A DNA stretch of 64,000 nt from Artemisia argyi (lineage: Eukaryota > Streptophyta > Magnoliopsida > Asterales > Asteraceae). Below, in pieces: positions 22,577-33,271 of the stretch. Each line of letters opens with the position of its first letter. Position 1 is the first letter of the stretch. The notes under the pieces are model-generated. The model ran no database searches. It was not told where the DNA came from and worked only from the letters and a program-made list of their open reading frames with translations. The stretch covers positions 110,366,542-110,430,541 of the forward strand of contig CM060704.1 in assembly GCA_030686995.1 (NCBI GenBank), given 5' to 3'. The translations under genes were made by a program, and so were the position numbers.

Positions 22577-22938
22577 GGGCCCGTTTGTTTGAGGGGTTTT
22601 GCTTTTTAGGAATGGAGTCATACCATTAATATGTTGTTTGGTATACATTTTTAGAATTTACGGAAAGGAATGAAAGGAAAAATGTCATACCATATCAATT
22701 TGGTAGGTTTCACGTGAATCCAAATTTTGTGTCAGATTCTTTTGCTCTAATTCTTTCTCATCCACATGTTTTGTCACTTAATTAATTTCACTCCACTATT
22801 TTCTATTAGATATTATTTTTAAATTCAAACGTAAAATTTTAATTTAATACATTGTAATATATTAATACTTTCATTTTCTTTCAAACCTTTCCCAAATCCG
22901 AATCCTATTCCAATCTCACTTACGAACCAAACGCACCC
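22577..22938. mobile_element. PIF/Harbinger-like MITE, 362 bp
   Basis: Ends GGGCCCGTTTGTTTG and CGAACCAAACGCACCC are imperfect terminal inverted repeats, flanked by TTA on both sides (22574-22576, 22939-22941). The corresponding place in unit 2 (about 27046) has no insert. A 3-bp TTA duplication fits PIF/Harbinger; superfamily assignment is inference. No coding capacity. Confidence 0.75.
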
Positions 22939-23772
22939 TTAATCAAAATCCGGATTCCAATATAATACGCTAATATAAAAAACAATCCTGAAATGATTAA
23001 TTTATAATAATAGCCCTATTTTATGTTAGGGAAAAAAAGTCAAACTAGAGCTCAAAACAAATAAAAAATCAGAAGACAAACGAAGTATTTTAGTTGAATC
23101 CACCTGGAATACCATACAACCCAAAACCAGTGGCCTAGTACCAAAAAAAATACTAAACAACCTATACCAAGACTAATTCTACTTAACAGAGTCTCAAGTT
23201 TAATCTATCAAAGATTCCAAAAACAAAAACAATCAAGTTCTTTCTTCTTCTTCTTATAGGCTCATAGCTCTCATACCATGTTTTGATAATCAAGAGACGA
23301 AACAAGTATATAAAATCGATAAACGAAAGCGAATCTTTATACATAGTTATCAGGTCAAGATACGAAACCAAATTCTAATGTACCAAGTACCAACTAGTAG
23401 AAAATACAAAATCTAATTCCAAAGTACAATATAGTTCCATTTTTGCCACAAAAATGAAATCGCAGTTGAAGGTTTGCCAAAAAAATGTGACTTCCATAAT
23501 CGTCTTACCGAAAATTGTGGGACTTGTGTCACTCAACCAAAAAGTTGTGCGACTTTTACTTCTTTGAAAAAGTCAAACAAAAAAATTAATTAATATTGAA
23601 AATGTGTACTTTAATTGGCACACGTGTCAATTTTTGATGGAGTCGCACAAGTCGCATAATTTTGGGTGAGCCAAATGTGAAAGTCAACTTTTTTAAGGCA
23701 AACATTTAATTATGGTTTTATTTTTAGGGAAATAATGGAATTGGCTATGTATTCTTTGCTAATGCTATTGAC

Positions 23773-23795
23773 AAAAAAAAAAAAAAAAAAAAAAA
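23773..23795 (+). repeat. Poly(A) run, 23 bp
   Basis: An uninterrupted A run in the upstream part of unit 1, absent from the equivalent place in unit 2. No other retroposon mark is visible beside it. Confidence 0.8.
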
Positions 23796-24024
23796 GTTTT
23801 CCAGTTATAAACAAACTCAAATACCAAAATATATATGATACGTGAAACAAATTACTAAAGTTATCAAATACGTAGTAACATTTAGTGTTTAAGTCACTTT
23901 TGTAACATAGTATTATACCATTTCTAACTAATTAAAATGGTCACTTCAAATGCAACGTTTACGAAGAAAAAGTAACCGACAAAAAATTGAAAAAAAGAAA
24001 AGTGAAACAAATCATTGTGCAAAC

Positions 24025-24587
24025 AATGGTTTTAAAAACCGGACCGGATCAGCCGGTTCAACTGAAAACCAGAGTCACCAACACTCCGACTAACCACTAA
24101 ATACCGTTCAAGTTCGAACCGGAGAGGACCGTTAAAAACCGGCTAAAACCGGTGAACCTGACCGAACGGAATTATTTTATTTCCTGTTTTTACTTTGGTT
24201 AAAGAGCTTGTCAATCTCGTCGTTGTCTTTGTAGCGGTGTTTGATCTTTGTCAAATCAGCTGGGTGAGAAAGAGGATATAAAAGAGGTCGTGAAAATAGA
24301 AAATAAAAAGATAAAAGGTGGGTGCGAGAAAAGGAGATAAAAGTGATAGTAACCTTAAAAAACACTAAACAGTGTTATTCGTTTTATTTATGGGCCTTTG
24401 GGTCGCACTACACACATTTACAAATATTTACAGCCAAAGTTCCGAAATAAGTTCTATTTCGTTCACAAATTTTGTAGCATGCTGGTATATTTTAATGATT
24501 ATATATAAAAATATACGTTACATCATCCGGTTTCTAAACCTGTCAAACTGGTAGGTAGACGAAACCAGTTAGGTTCTGAAAACATTG
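24025..24587. mobile_element. hAT-like MITE, copy in unit 1 (563 bp)
   Basis: Begins AATGGTTTTAAAAACCGGAC and ends GTTCTGAAAACATTG, imperfect inverted repeats rich in AACCGG phrases. The flanks GTGCAAAC (24017-24024) and ATGCCAAC (24588-24595) are a decayed form of the 8-bp duplication preserved in unit 2. Non-coding. Its presence in both units shows that it predates the duplication. Confidence 0.7.
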
Positions 24588-25300
24588 ATGCCAACTGTCT
24601 TACTCTTATTATGTACATGCACCAACTTGAAAATCACGAGTTCAAATCCATTTTCTAGATACTTTATGTCTGGTTGGGTACTTGGGCGTGTTCTTAAACA
24701 AAGAATTTCTCTTAACACTTTTAAAAGTTTGGGTATATTAGTATTTATGTTATGCAACAAATGCTTACTCCTAGCTAGTGACACATTTATTACTTTTACA
24801 CTTTTGCTTCTTATGTGCAACTAATCAAAAACTGCTAGTTACTTGAGAATATGCATTACTTTGATGGACACGAATCTCATCATTTTCACCTAGAACATAT
24901 GGTGGCCTCTATCGCAAAGTAAACGATAAGTCGATAATTCAGTTCATTCTAAACCACTAGACCAAGTACATTGCTTATATTATTAGCTACAACACTAAGA
25001 ATATATCCAACTAGTTATTGCATCATATATAAGTTCCTTTAGCCACCATCACGAATCTCAACTTATTGACGCTTTTACATATAATTAACATGGCTCAAGA
25101 AGCACTAGATAAGGTTGGACAAAAGCCCATTTGTGTGGATCACTCAAATCTTAATACATGTAAAAGTACCTCGAGCATGAACACCATTATTTGTCACACT
25201 CGATCAAGAAATCTTCAAAGATGCCTGCATAAAAGTAAAAAAGATATCATTTTATGAAAGATGCAATCTATTTGTGACATGTGTACGTAAAGGAATACTA

Positions 25301-25360
25301 AGTGGCACTTTCTAAGGCTTTATACACACCACCATACTCATTAAAAAATGAAAGTGCCAT
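25301..25360 (+). promoter_or_regulatory. Conserved inverted-repeat block upstream of DUF241 copy 1
   Basis: AGTGGCACTTTC (25301-25312) and GAAAGTGCCAT (25350-25360) are inverted repeats with a 37-bp gap. The block lies about 310-370 bp upstream of the ATG. It recurs upstream of the other three family members. Confidence 0.55.
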
Positions 25361-25604
25361 ATATCATTGAACGATAGAGTTGTGTTGGCCAACTTGCAAC
25401 ACAAAAAAGAAAGAGATGATTTGAACGATCTAATTTTTTTTTTTATTTTTATATTTGAATGTATTAAAATAAGATTTTAGTACCATTCATATATTTAATA
25501 ACCAATACTAAATGTGTGCGCACACAATAAATTCCAGAAAAGCCCATGCTTTAACCTAGTCATATTTAATACTCCAACTTGACCAATATAATGTCAGACA
25601 CAAC

Positions 25605-25612
25605 TATATATA
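25605..25612 (+). promoter_or_regulatory. TATA box of DUF241 copy 1
   Basis: TATATATA inside CAACTATATATAGTATACCATA, 59-66 bp before the ATG. The same context occurs at the same distance in copies 2 and 4. Confidence 0.7.
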
Positions 25613-25670
25613 GTATACCATATAGGCTTAAATCACTATAACCAGAAAACCAAATAATTGCCTTGTACTA

Positions 25671-26576
25671 ATGGCTGCTGCTTCAAAGTTCAGCGACAAA
25701 ACCAAAACAAAATCCAATAGCTTGCCTTGCAGATCGCATCCGACAACATTTCAAATTGAAGAAATGCTCAACACGATCGAAACAGCATCAGCAGAAGCAG
25801 CATCTGCCGATACAATCTGCAGTAGTTTATCCCAAATGACAACATTGTACAAATGTATGGACAATCTTCTAACTTCATCAACCACCCAAATTTTGATGTC
25901 AAGCGAACAGAACAAGAAATGGTTCGATGAGTTAGTAGACGAATCTGTCAAATTCTTGGATATATGTGGCAATGTAAGAGACATGCTGTCAGAAACCAAA
26001 GATCATTGTAGAGAACTCTATTCTGCCATAAGAAGGAGAAAGGGAGACTCAAATATCGAAATTAGTATCACGAAATACAATTGTTTCAGAAAGAAAATGA
26101 AAAAAGATGTTAAAGGGTTGATTGCAAATTTGAAGCAAGTTGATAACATGGTCACAGGTTTTGGGTCCACGGTAATTGATTCAGACAACCACCAGCTTGC
26201 AGCAGTAATCAGGGCGGTAGTAGGAGTTAGCGAAGTAACTATTATGGTTTTAGAGTCTTTGTTAACGTTCTTTTGCATGCCTGTTTCGAAGCCAAATAGA
26301 TTGTCAATTGTGGTGTCAAAGTTGACACACAAAGGGAGGGTGGCATGTGAAGAGCAACCGGAACAAGGGATTGTGAATGAACTTGAGAGTATTGATGCTG
26401 CACTAAAAGTTCTATGTAAATGTGAATCGTCATCTGACATGAGAAATGTGCAGATTGCACAATGTAGATTGGATAGATTGGGAGCTGAGGTTGAAAGCAT
26501 GGAGAGTGGGCTGGAGAGTGTGTTTAGGTGTTTGGTCCGAACCAGAGTTTCTCTTCTTAATATCATCTCCCAGTAA
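25671..26576 (+). CDS. DUF241 (BPS1-like) family protein, copy 1
   Basis: Single-exon frame of 301 aa, a usual length for this plant-specific family. The N-terminus carries the family hallmark LPCRSHP (residues 19-25), followed by a mostly helical protein with conserved phrases LTSSTTQ, DICGNVRDMLSETKDHC and YSAIRRRKGDS. The C-terminus ends in a helical segment RCLVRTRVSLLNIISQ. No signal peptide and no clear membrane segment. The ATG context ACTAATGGCT is shared by the copies and sits about 60 bp after the TATA box. Molecular function is not established for DUF241; BPS1 relatives are linked to root-to-shoot signalling, but I do not transfer that role. Roughly 90% identical by eye to copy 2. 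Probably functional: no lesion seen. Confidence 0.92.
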   Translation: MAAASKFSDKTKTKSNSLPCRSHPTTFQIEEMLNTIETASAEAASADTICSSLSQMTTLYKCMDNLLTSSTTQILMSSEQNKKWFDELVDESVKFLDICGNVRDMLSETKDHCRELYSAIRRRKGDSNIEISITKYNCFRKKMKKDVKGLIANLKQVDNMVTGFGSTVIDSDNHQLAAVIRAVVGVSEVTIMVLESLLTFFCMPVSKPNRLSIVVSKLTHKGRVACEEQPEQGIVNELESIDAALKVLCKCESSSDMRNVQIAQCRLDRLGAEVESMESGLESVFRCLVRTRVSLLNIISQ

Positions 26577-27000
26577 AAATCAAGTCACAGAAATTTGTAG
26601 TTAGGAATCAAAGTCATGCACACTGCACAGGCATCAAAGTTTTTAGCTCTTTCAAGTACTTATTCAATAGCACATGTACATTGGGAGGAATTTGTAGCTT
26701 TACAAGTATATTTGAGCATATGTATATAAATCTGTTTAGTCAATCCTTTGAGTATATATGAAGCTTTCTGAATGTAACGAATCATCTTTTATCTAGAGGT
26801 TTTTAGGAGGATGGTGCAATTTCAACCTTTACAAATATGTATTATTAAAATATGATACACAAATGACATCCCGAAACTTATGCAAAATGACAAGAAACAA
26901 ACTGAGGGACCAACAGTTTCCAAAATTTGTTTACGTAGCGATACTTCACTCATAATTTGAAATTTATAAAAAGGAAGTAGAAACACTTGATAGAATATTT
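26577..27000 (+). other. 3' flank of DUF241 copy 1
   Basis: 3' untranslated and downstream sequence. The phrases TTAGGAATCAAAGTCATGCA and TAGCACATGTACATTG recur after copies 2 and 3. The later phrase AAACTTATGCAAAATGACAAGAAA recurs at about 51190 and 54420. No gene seen. Confidence 0.6.
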
Positions 27001-27786
27001 CAAATTTCAAGATGCATCTCTTGAAATCAACTAAAAAGACAAAAACTCAATTAAAACCCGAATTCCAATATGATGCAAATCTCTAACGCAATCCCGAAAC
27101 TGATTAGTTAACAATAATAGCCCAATTTTATGTTAGGTTTAAAAAAAAGTCAAATTATAGCTCAAAACAAATCAAAAGTCAAAAGACATTATTTTAGTCG
27201 AATCCACCAAGAATATCATACGACCCAAAACTAATGGCCTAGTACCAAACAATATACTAAACAACCTATGCCAAAACTAATTCTGCTTCAAACAACCTCA
27301 AGTTTATTAATCGATCAAAGATCTCAAACACAAAACCAATTTAGTTCTTTATTCTTCTTCATCTTCATAACTCTGATACCACTTTTTGATAATCAAAACA
27401 CAAAACAAGTAAACAAAATCGAAAAACAAAGCGGTATCTTAGTCAAAGTTATCGGACCAAATACGAACCGAATTCAATGGTAGCAATTGGTCGAAAATAA
27501 AAAATTCTAATTTGAAGGTACAACATATTCTAATGCTATTGACCCTTATTTATAAGAAATTAAACCTTAAAATAATTTCTCAATTATAAACAAACTTAAA
27601 TACCATAATGTACATGACACGTCAAACAAATTACTAAAGTTACTAAGTGTTTAAGTCACTTTTCCAGCATAGTATTATCCATTTCTAACTAATTAAAATG
27701 ATCACATCAAATGCAATATTTCTAAAGAAAAAGAAACCGACAAAAATGAAAAGAAAAAAAAAGGTGAAACAAATTGTTGTGCAAAC
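27001..27786. other. Start of DUF241 tandem unit 2, no gene
   Basis: Aligns with about 22366-24016 of unit 1 minus the MITE there. No ORF of note. Confidence 0.6.
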
Positions 27787-28219
27787 CAAGGTTTTGAAAA
27801 CGGGACCGGACTGTCTAGTTCAACCGAGAACCGGAGTCACCACCTGTCTGACCAACCACACCGTTCGAGTTTGAACCGGAGAAGACCGTTGAAAACAGGT
27901 CAAAACCGGTGAACCTTACCGAACAGATTTCTTTTATTTCCTATTTTCTCTGGTTAAAAGAGCTCGTCAATCTAGCCATTGTCATTGTAGTGGTGTTTGA
28001 TCTTTGTCAAATCAGCTGGGTGAGAAAGTTGATCAAAAAGAGGTGTAAAAATAAAAGGTAAAAAGATAAAAAGGTGGCTGTGAGAAAGAAAAGAAAAGAA
28101 AATTGCACTAAAAGTGATAATAACCCTATAAAAAACACTAACCAAATATGACATTATGTACCTTTTGTTTCAGTCCAACAATACAAATATTTACAGCCGT
28201 AGTTTCGAAATAAGTTCTA

Positions 28220-28250
<31 letters not shown>

Positions 28251-28348
28251 TTACAATTTTTGTAGTATGTTTGTATATTTTGATAATTATATATAAAAAT
28301 ATATATTAGGTAGACCGGTTGATGTCCGGTTCAGTTCTGAAAACATTG
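27787..28348. mobile_element. hAT-like MITE, copy in unit 2 (562 bp)
   Basis: Same family as 24025-24587, flanked by a perfect 8-bp duplication GTGCAAAC (27779-27786 and 28349-28356), as expected for hAT. Ends CAAGGTTTTGAAAAC and GTTCTGAAAACATTG. An internal (TTA)10 microsatellite at 28222-28251 is private to this copy. Confidence 0.8.
28222..28251. repeat. (TTA)10 microsatellite
   Basis: Perfect trinucleotide run inside the hAT-like MITE of unit 2; absent at the homologous place of unit 1 (about 24460). Confidence 0.9.
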
Positions 28349-28356
28349 GTGCAAAC

Positions 28357-28869
28357 TGTCTTACTCTTATTATGTAACAACTTGAAAATCACGAGTTCAA
28401 ATCCTTTTCTAGATACTTTATGTCGGGTTGGGTACTTGGGTGTGTTCTTAAACAATGATTTTTCCCTTATCACTTTTAAAAGTTCTTAAGTTGGGTATGT
28501 TCTGCAAGAAATTTTTACTCCTAGCTAGTGACACATTTATTACTTTTAACACTTTTGCTTCTTATGTGTTACTAATTAAAAGATCCTAGTTACTTCAGAA
28601 GATGTATTACTTTGATGGACCGAAGCTCATCATTTTCGTCTAAAACTTATGGTGGCTTCTATCGCATAAGTAAACGATAATTCAGTTAACTCTAAACCAC
28701 TAGACCAAGTACATCGCTTATATAATTATTAGCGACAACACTAAGAATCCAACTATCTATTGCATCATATGTTCCTTTATAGCTATCATCATGAAGGTCA
28801 AATTATTGAAGAATTTACATATAACATGCCTCAAGAAGCACTAGATAAGGTTAGACAAAAGCCCATATG
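28357..28869. other. Unit 2 intergenic, homologous to 24596-25124
   Basis: No gene. It ends at AAAAGCCCATATG where the LINE begins; the uninterrupted phrase in unit 1 is AAAAGCCCATTTGTGTGGATC (25121-25141). Confidence 0.6.
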
Positions 28870-31348
28870 TTTTTTTTTTTGAACGGCAATTTGACTAAAA
28901 CAAAGCTAGCAAGGCGCTAGGAAAAGTTACAAGATAAGGAAATAGCGTTACAAGGATAAATAAGCCATTCTAACCAATTTAGACATGCTTTTCTATATCT
29001 AGAAGAAATCCAAGTGAAAGACATAAGTTTAATGTCGTTGAGGAGAAGGTTTTTGCTTGGGCGTTTTTTGGAGAAGACCATGTTGTTTCTAAACTTCCAG
29101 ATTGTCCAAATAGTTGTTTGAACAACCACATCAAGAAACTTGACCAGCTTTCGAGTGATGATAGAGTTGTCAGCCATATGGATCACATCGTGAAGATCAA
29201 AAGATGAATCATAGGGAATTTTCCACCATTTAGCAACTTCCTTCCAAGTATCTACTGCAATCTTGCAAGAGACAAACACATGATCTTCCGTTTCAACATC
29301 TTCGTCACACATAGGGCATCTCACAGAATCAAGATCTACACCCCTATGATCAAGATTGATACGAGTAGGCATTCGCTTGTTCAATACCCGCCAACTATTA
29401 ATGTTGATCTTGGCTGGAGCAATTTTGTTCCATCTCGTTGGTGATGAGGGGATAAGGGTGTGAAGTGAGGTGATAAGGTTTCTCATTCCTCTTACTGAAA
29501 AATTTCGAGAAGAATCTAAAGAACAAACCCAAGTGTCCTCACTAGCATTAAGATGGAGGTTGGTTAAAATGCTCACCAGATTATTATGTTCTTCTACCTC
29601 ATTGATGGATCGAATGCTTCTACACCATGACCAATGGAAATTAAGCCCAGGAGGATTATCAAGATCCAATGGCCCAGAATCCGCAACAAGTGGTGCAATA
29701 TCAGAACCTCCTGCAGCTGCAGTAGGACATCTATCACTCACAGAACAGCATTTGTTGGATTCTAACCGATATAGACGAGGAAACGAGACACAAAGAGGAT
29801 CCCCACCCATCCATTTATCATGCCAGAAGCTGGTGTCATTACCATTCCCAATTTTCTTCATAAAAAGAGAGCTTAAATTAATCCCGAGGGTAGCAAGATC
29901 GTCTTTAACCTTCACGATATGATACCATGGACCCGAGTTAGCCTTGAGATTCGAGTTATCATGGAGACCTCCTGACGAACCATGAATGGACTTGATCACT
30001 TTGCACCAAATGGCATGAGGCTCAGTGTGAAACCTCCACCACCATTTAGCAAGCATGGCTTGATTACAAGATTTTAGGCTTCCAATATTAAGACCCCCTT
30101 TATTTCTAGGAGCAATAACTTTATCCCAAGCAATCCAAGAGATTTTATTTTCGTCCAAGCATCCACCCCAAAAGAATTTTCTTCTAATACGTTCAAGTTC
30201 ACCAATGATTTTTTTGGGAGCCTTGAAGGTGGAGAAGTAATATACTCCCAAGCTTCCAAGAACGGATCTAATAAGGGTTAACCGACCACCATAGGAGAGG
30301 GCCTTTGATTTCCACTTGGAGAGTCGTTTGTGGAACTTATCAATTACAGGCTTCTAATTTATACACCTCGACATTTTAGCACCAATGGGAAGTCCTAAAT
30401 AAGTGCAAGGAAATTGCGATGCAAGACAACCAATTGTTGAAGCAAGAGACTCTACTTCAGCCATAGATACCCCAACACCAAAAAGCTTGCTTTTGTTGAA
30501 GTTAACTTTCAACCCGGAAGCAAGTAGAAAACAAGTAAGGATTCTAGACAAGTTCTTGGCATTAGTACGAGACCATTCCCCAATAATCAAGGCATCGTCC
30601 GCATATTGGAGATGAGAAATATGCACTTTGTCACTACCCACATGGATGCCATGAAAAACATTATTATTTGTAGCTTCAAAAAGAGCTACATTAAGGGCTT
30701 CAACCGCAAGAATAAATAGAAATGGGGATAGGGGATCCCGTTGTCTAAGCCCTCTTTCAAATTTAAATTCTTTGGTAGGCGACCCATTGACAAGAACCGA
30801 AGCAAACGCCGAGTTTAAACAAGAATTGATCCAATTTATCCATTTAGAGCTGAAACCCATTTGTTCAAGGATGGAGAAAAGAAAGGACCAACTCAAAGAG
30901 TCAAAAGCTTTTTCAAAATCGACCTTAAGAAACATCAGGCGTTTTTTATGTTTTTTAGCCCAAGCAATGATCTCTTCCACCATGAGGGGGCCATCTATGA
31001 TTTGACGACCTCGAACATATGCCATTTGAACATCACCAACAACCGAAGCAACCACTTTCGAGAGACGATTAGCAAGGATCTTAGCAATTATTTAATACTG
31101 GCAGCCAATTAAACTAATTGGTCTAAAATCACTCACTACCAACGGATCATCTACCTTTGGGACAAGGGTAATAAATGAAGAATTACACCCTCGTGGTATA
31201 AGAGCTGAAGATTCGAATTCTTTGACATACGCAACAACATCATTTTTGATGGTGGCCCAATGTTTTTTGAAAACTTTAAAAGTAAATCCATCAGGACCTG
31301 GGGCTTTAGAGCTACCACAATCCCAAACCGCCATTTTAATTTCATCAA
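28870..31348 (-). mobile_element. 5'-truncated LINE (non-LTR retrotransposon)
   Basis: Minus-strand element ending in poly(A) (T run at 28870-28880) and starting abruptly inside ORF2 at about 31348. The comparison with unit 1 shows the host sequence interrupted between CCCATATG and GGATCACTC. 5' truncation and poly(A) are typical of target-primed reverse transcription. A target duplication is at most very short. Confidence 0.85.
28917..31346 (-). pseudogene. LINE ORF2 fragment: RT and zf-RVT domains, two stops
   Basis: One frame from the truncated start to 28917 with only two in-frame stops, one after IGCQY (about 31092) and one after MSRCIN (about 30354). N-terminal part has the RT motif SSKAPGPDGF and RPISLIG; the middle has FLKVDFEKAFDS, RQRDPLSPFLF and the catalytic YADD; the C-terminal part (from 30251) has the RT thumb region and a zf-RVT zinc motif CX2CX8HX4C (CPMC...H...C). 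The endonuclease and everything before RT are missing through 5' truncation. Few lesions suggest a moderately recent insertion, after the DUF241 duplication. Confidence 0.88.
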
Positions 31349-31515
31349 TGGATCACTCAAATCTTAAATACATGTAAAAAGTACCTTGAACATGAACACC
31401 ATTATTTATCACACTCAGATCAAGAAATCTTCAAAGATGCCTGCATAAAACTAAAAAGATATCATTTTGAGCAAGATGCAATCTATTTGTGACATGTATA
31501 TGTAAAGGAATACTA

Positions 31516-31573
31516 AGTGGCACTTTCTAAGGCTAACTCCACCATCCTCCATAATAAAAAATGAAAGTGCCAT
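31516..31573 (+). promoter_or_regulatory. Conserved inverted-repeat block upstream of DUF241 copy 2
   Basis: AGTGGCACTTTC (31516-31527) and GAAAGTGCCAT (31563-31573), arms identical to those of copy 1 although the gap sequence differs slightly. Confidence 0.55.
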
Positions 31574-31692
31574 ATATTATTGAAAGATACAGATGTGTTG
31601 GCCAGACTTCCAACACAAAAAAGTCCAAAAAAGCCCATGCTTTAACCAAATCATATTTAATATCTAACTTGACCAATAATGTAATACACAAC

Positions 31693-31700
31693 TATATATA
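31693..31700 (+). promoter_or_regulatory. TATA box of DUF241 copy 2
   Basis: TATATATA in the same context as copy 1, 69-76 bp before the ATG; GTATACCATA is duplicated in tandem just after it, which explains the longer spacing. Confidence 0.7.
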
Positions 31701-31768
31701 GTATACCATAGTATACCATATAGCATTAGATTACCATAACCAGAAAACCAAATATTTGCCTTGTACTA

Positions 31769-32674
31769 ATGGCTGCTGCATCAAAGTTTAGCATCAAATC
31801 CCAAACAAAATCCATTAGCTTGCCTTGCAGATCACATCCAACCAATTTTCATATAGAAGAACTGCTCAACAAGATCAAAACAACATCAGGAGAAGCAGCA
31901 TCTGCAGATGCAATCTGCAGTAGTTTATCCCAGATGACAACATTGTACAAATGTATGGACAATCTTCTAACTTCGTCTACCACCCAAATTTTGATATCAC
32001 ACAAACAAAACAAGAAATGGGTCGATGAGTTAGTAGACGAATCTGTCAAATTCTTGGATATATGTGGCAATGTAAGAGATATGCTGTCAGAAACCAAAGA
32101 TCATTGTAGAGATCTCTATTCTGCTCTAAGAAGGAGAAAGGGAGACTCAAATATCGAAAATAGTATCACAAAATACAATTGTTTCAGAAAGAAAATGACA
32201 AATGATGTTAAAGGGTTGGTTGCAAATTTGAAGCAAGTTGATAATATGGTCACAGGTTTTGAGTCCATGGTAGTTGATTCAGACAGCCACCAGCTTGCAG
32301 CAATGATCAGGGCGGTAGTAGGAGTAAACGAAGTAACTATTATGGTTTTAGAGTCTTTATTAACCTTCTTTTGTTTGCCGGTTTCTAAGCCAAATAGATG
32401 GTCAGTTGTGGTGTCAAAGTTGACACACAAAAGAAGGGTAGCTTGTGAAGAGCAACCGGAACAAGGGGTTGTAAATGAACTTGAAAGCATTGATGCTGCA
32501 CTAAAAGTTCTATGTAAATATGAATCGTCATGTGACATGAGAAATGTGCAGATTGCACAATGTAGATTGGATAGATTGGGAGCTGAAATTGAAAGCATGG
32601 AGAGTGGTCTGGAGTGCGTGTTTAGGTGTTTGGTCCGAACCAGAGTTTCTCTTCTTAATATCATCTCCCAGTAA
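31769..32674 (+). CDS. DUF241 (BPS1-like) family protein, copy 2
   Basis: Intact 301-aa single-exon paralogue of copy 1 with the same hallmark LPCRSHP near the N-terminus and the same end (LLNIISQ). No lesion. Differences from copy 1 are scattered and mostly conservative. The gene keeps only 28 bp of its own 3' flank: a 17.6-kb copia element in the same orientation begins at 32703, and the rest of the ancestral 3' UTR resumes at 50349. Its transcript must end in the LTR or elsewhere. DUF241 function is not established; expression of this copy may have changed. Confidence 0.92.
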   Translation: MAAASKFSIKSQTKSISLPCRSHPTNFHIEELLNKIKTTSGEAASADAICSSLSQMTTLYKCMDNLLTSSTTQILISHKQNKKWVDELVDESVKFLDICGNVRDMLSETKDHCRDLYSALRRRKGDSNIENSITKYNCFRKKMTNDVKGLVANLKQVDNMVTGFESMVVDSDSHQLAAMIRAVVGVNEVTIMVLESLLTFFCLPVSKPNRWSVVVSKLTHKRRVACEEQPEQGVVNELESIDAALKVLCKYESSCDMRNVQIAQCRLDRLGAEIESMESGLECVFRCLVRTRVSLLNIISQ

Positions 32675-32702
32675 AAATCAAGTCACTGAAATTTGTTGTT
32701 AC

Positions 32703-33144
32703 TGTTAAACGATGGCTCATTTGGATAATAATACAAGTTGCTATGATTCATTGAATTTTCACGTATGGAATCTTATCAAAGATATGGAAGATTTAGAAGA
32801 TTTGAAGATTCTGATTTTTTGCAAGTTGTATGATGCAACTAGGCAACTTGGTAGCAACTTGGGAGGTTCTTTGAAGCCTATAAATAGAAGCTTTCACTTG
32901 GAGTTTTAGTACACCAAAAAAACACACAAGCACTTCTTGTTGTGTAGTTAGAATAGTTCTCTCTTTTTTGTTCTAGTTTGTAATATATTTCTATAAGAAA
33001 TATATAAGAAAGTTTGGTGTTACATTCTCTTGTTCTTTAAGTTTTGTCTAATTTTCAATAAGCTAGTTTGAGGTATAATGTGGTGTTGAAACATACACAT
33101 TCTTTACCTAGTCGGTGGGATATTATCGTGGTTATTCCACAACA
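32703..33144 (+). mobile_element. 5' LTR (442 bp) of Tnt1/Tork-like copia
   Basis: TGTTAAAC...CCACAACA, followed by the PBS. TATA box CTATAAATAG at 32878-32887. A 65-codon frame within U3 (32712-32909) also exists in the other LTR but lies upstream of the TATA box and is not considered a gene. Confidence 0.92.
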
Positions 33145-33145
33145 A

Positions 33146-33160
33146 GTGGTATCAAGAGCC
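33146..33160 (+). other. Primer binding site of Tnt1/Tork-like copia
   Basis: GTGGTATCAAGAGCC directly after the LTR, close to the initiator-Met tRNA PBS; the same sequence type as the PBS at 4568-4582. Confidence 0.85.
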
Positions 33161-33271
33161 AAGGTTATTCTTAGTATGCTCTGTGGTTGCAATTTAATTT
33201 GATCCTCCACATCAGAAAAGAATTACGTTGGTTTTTTGGTTGAAGCTGTTGAAAATTAATTTGTACACGAA

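Larger units (their letters stand above)
22366..26999. repeat. DUF241 tandem duplication unit 1
   Basis: From about 22366 (TTTCAAGATGTATCTCTTGAA) the sequence aligns, with indels, to unit 2 beginning at about 27001 (TTTCAAGATGCATCTCTTGAA). The alignment includes the hAT-like MITE, the promoter and the gene. Unit 1 alone contains the 362-bp MITE at 22577. Confidence 0.7.

Noticed and set aside
24025..24200. GC-containing AACCGG palindromes as a possible regulatory island
   Set aside because: They are the end of a hAT-like MITE that occurs twice with target duplication.
26018..26566. 182-codon antisense frame opposite DUF241 copy 1, also present opposite copy 2 at 32116-32664
   Set aside because: It is the mirror of a conserved coding sequence; conservation follows from the sense strand, and no promoter or known similarity supports it.
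29470..29922. 150-codon plus-strand frame
   Set aside because: Antisense shadow of the LINE ORF2 fragment.
32712..32909. 65-codon frame in the LTR, repeated at 49907-50113
   Set aside because: Lies in U3 upstream of the TATA box; presence in both LTRs only reflects LTR identity, and the GAAGATTTA repeat number varies.
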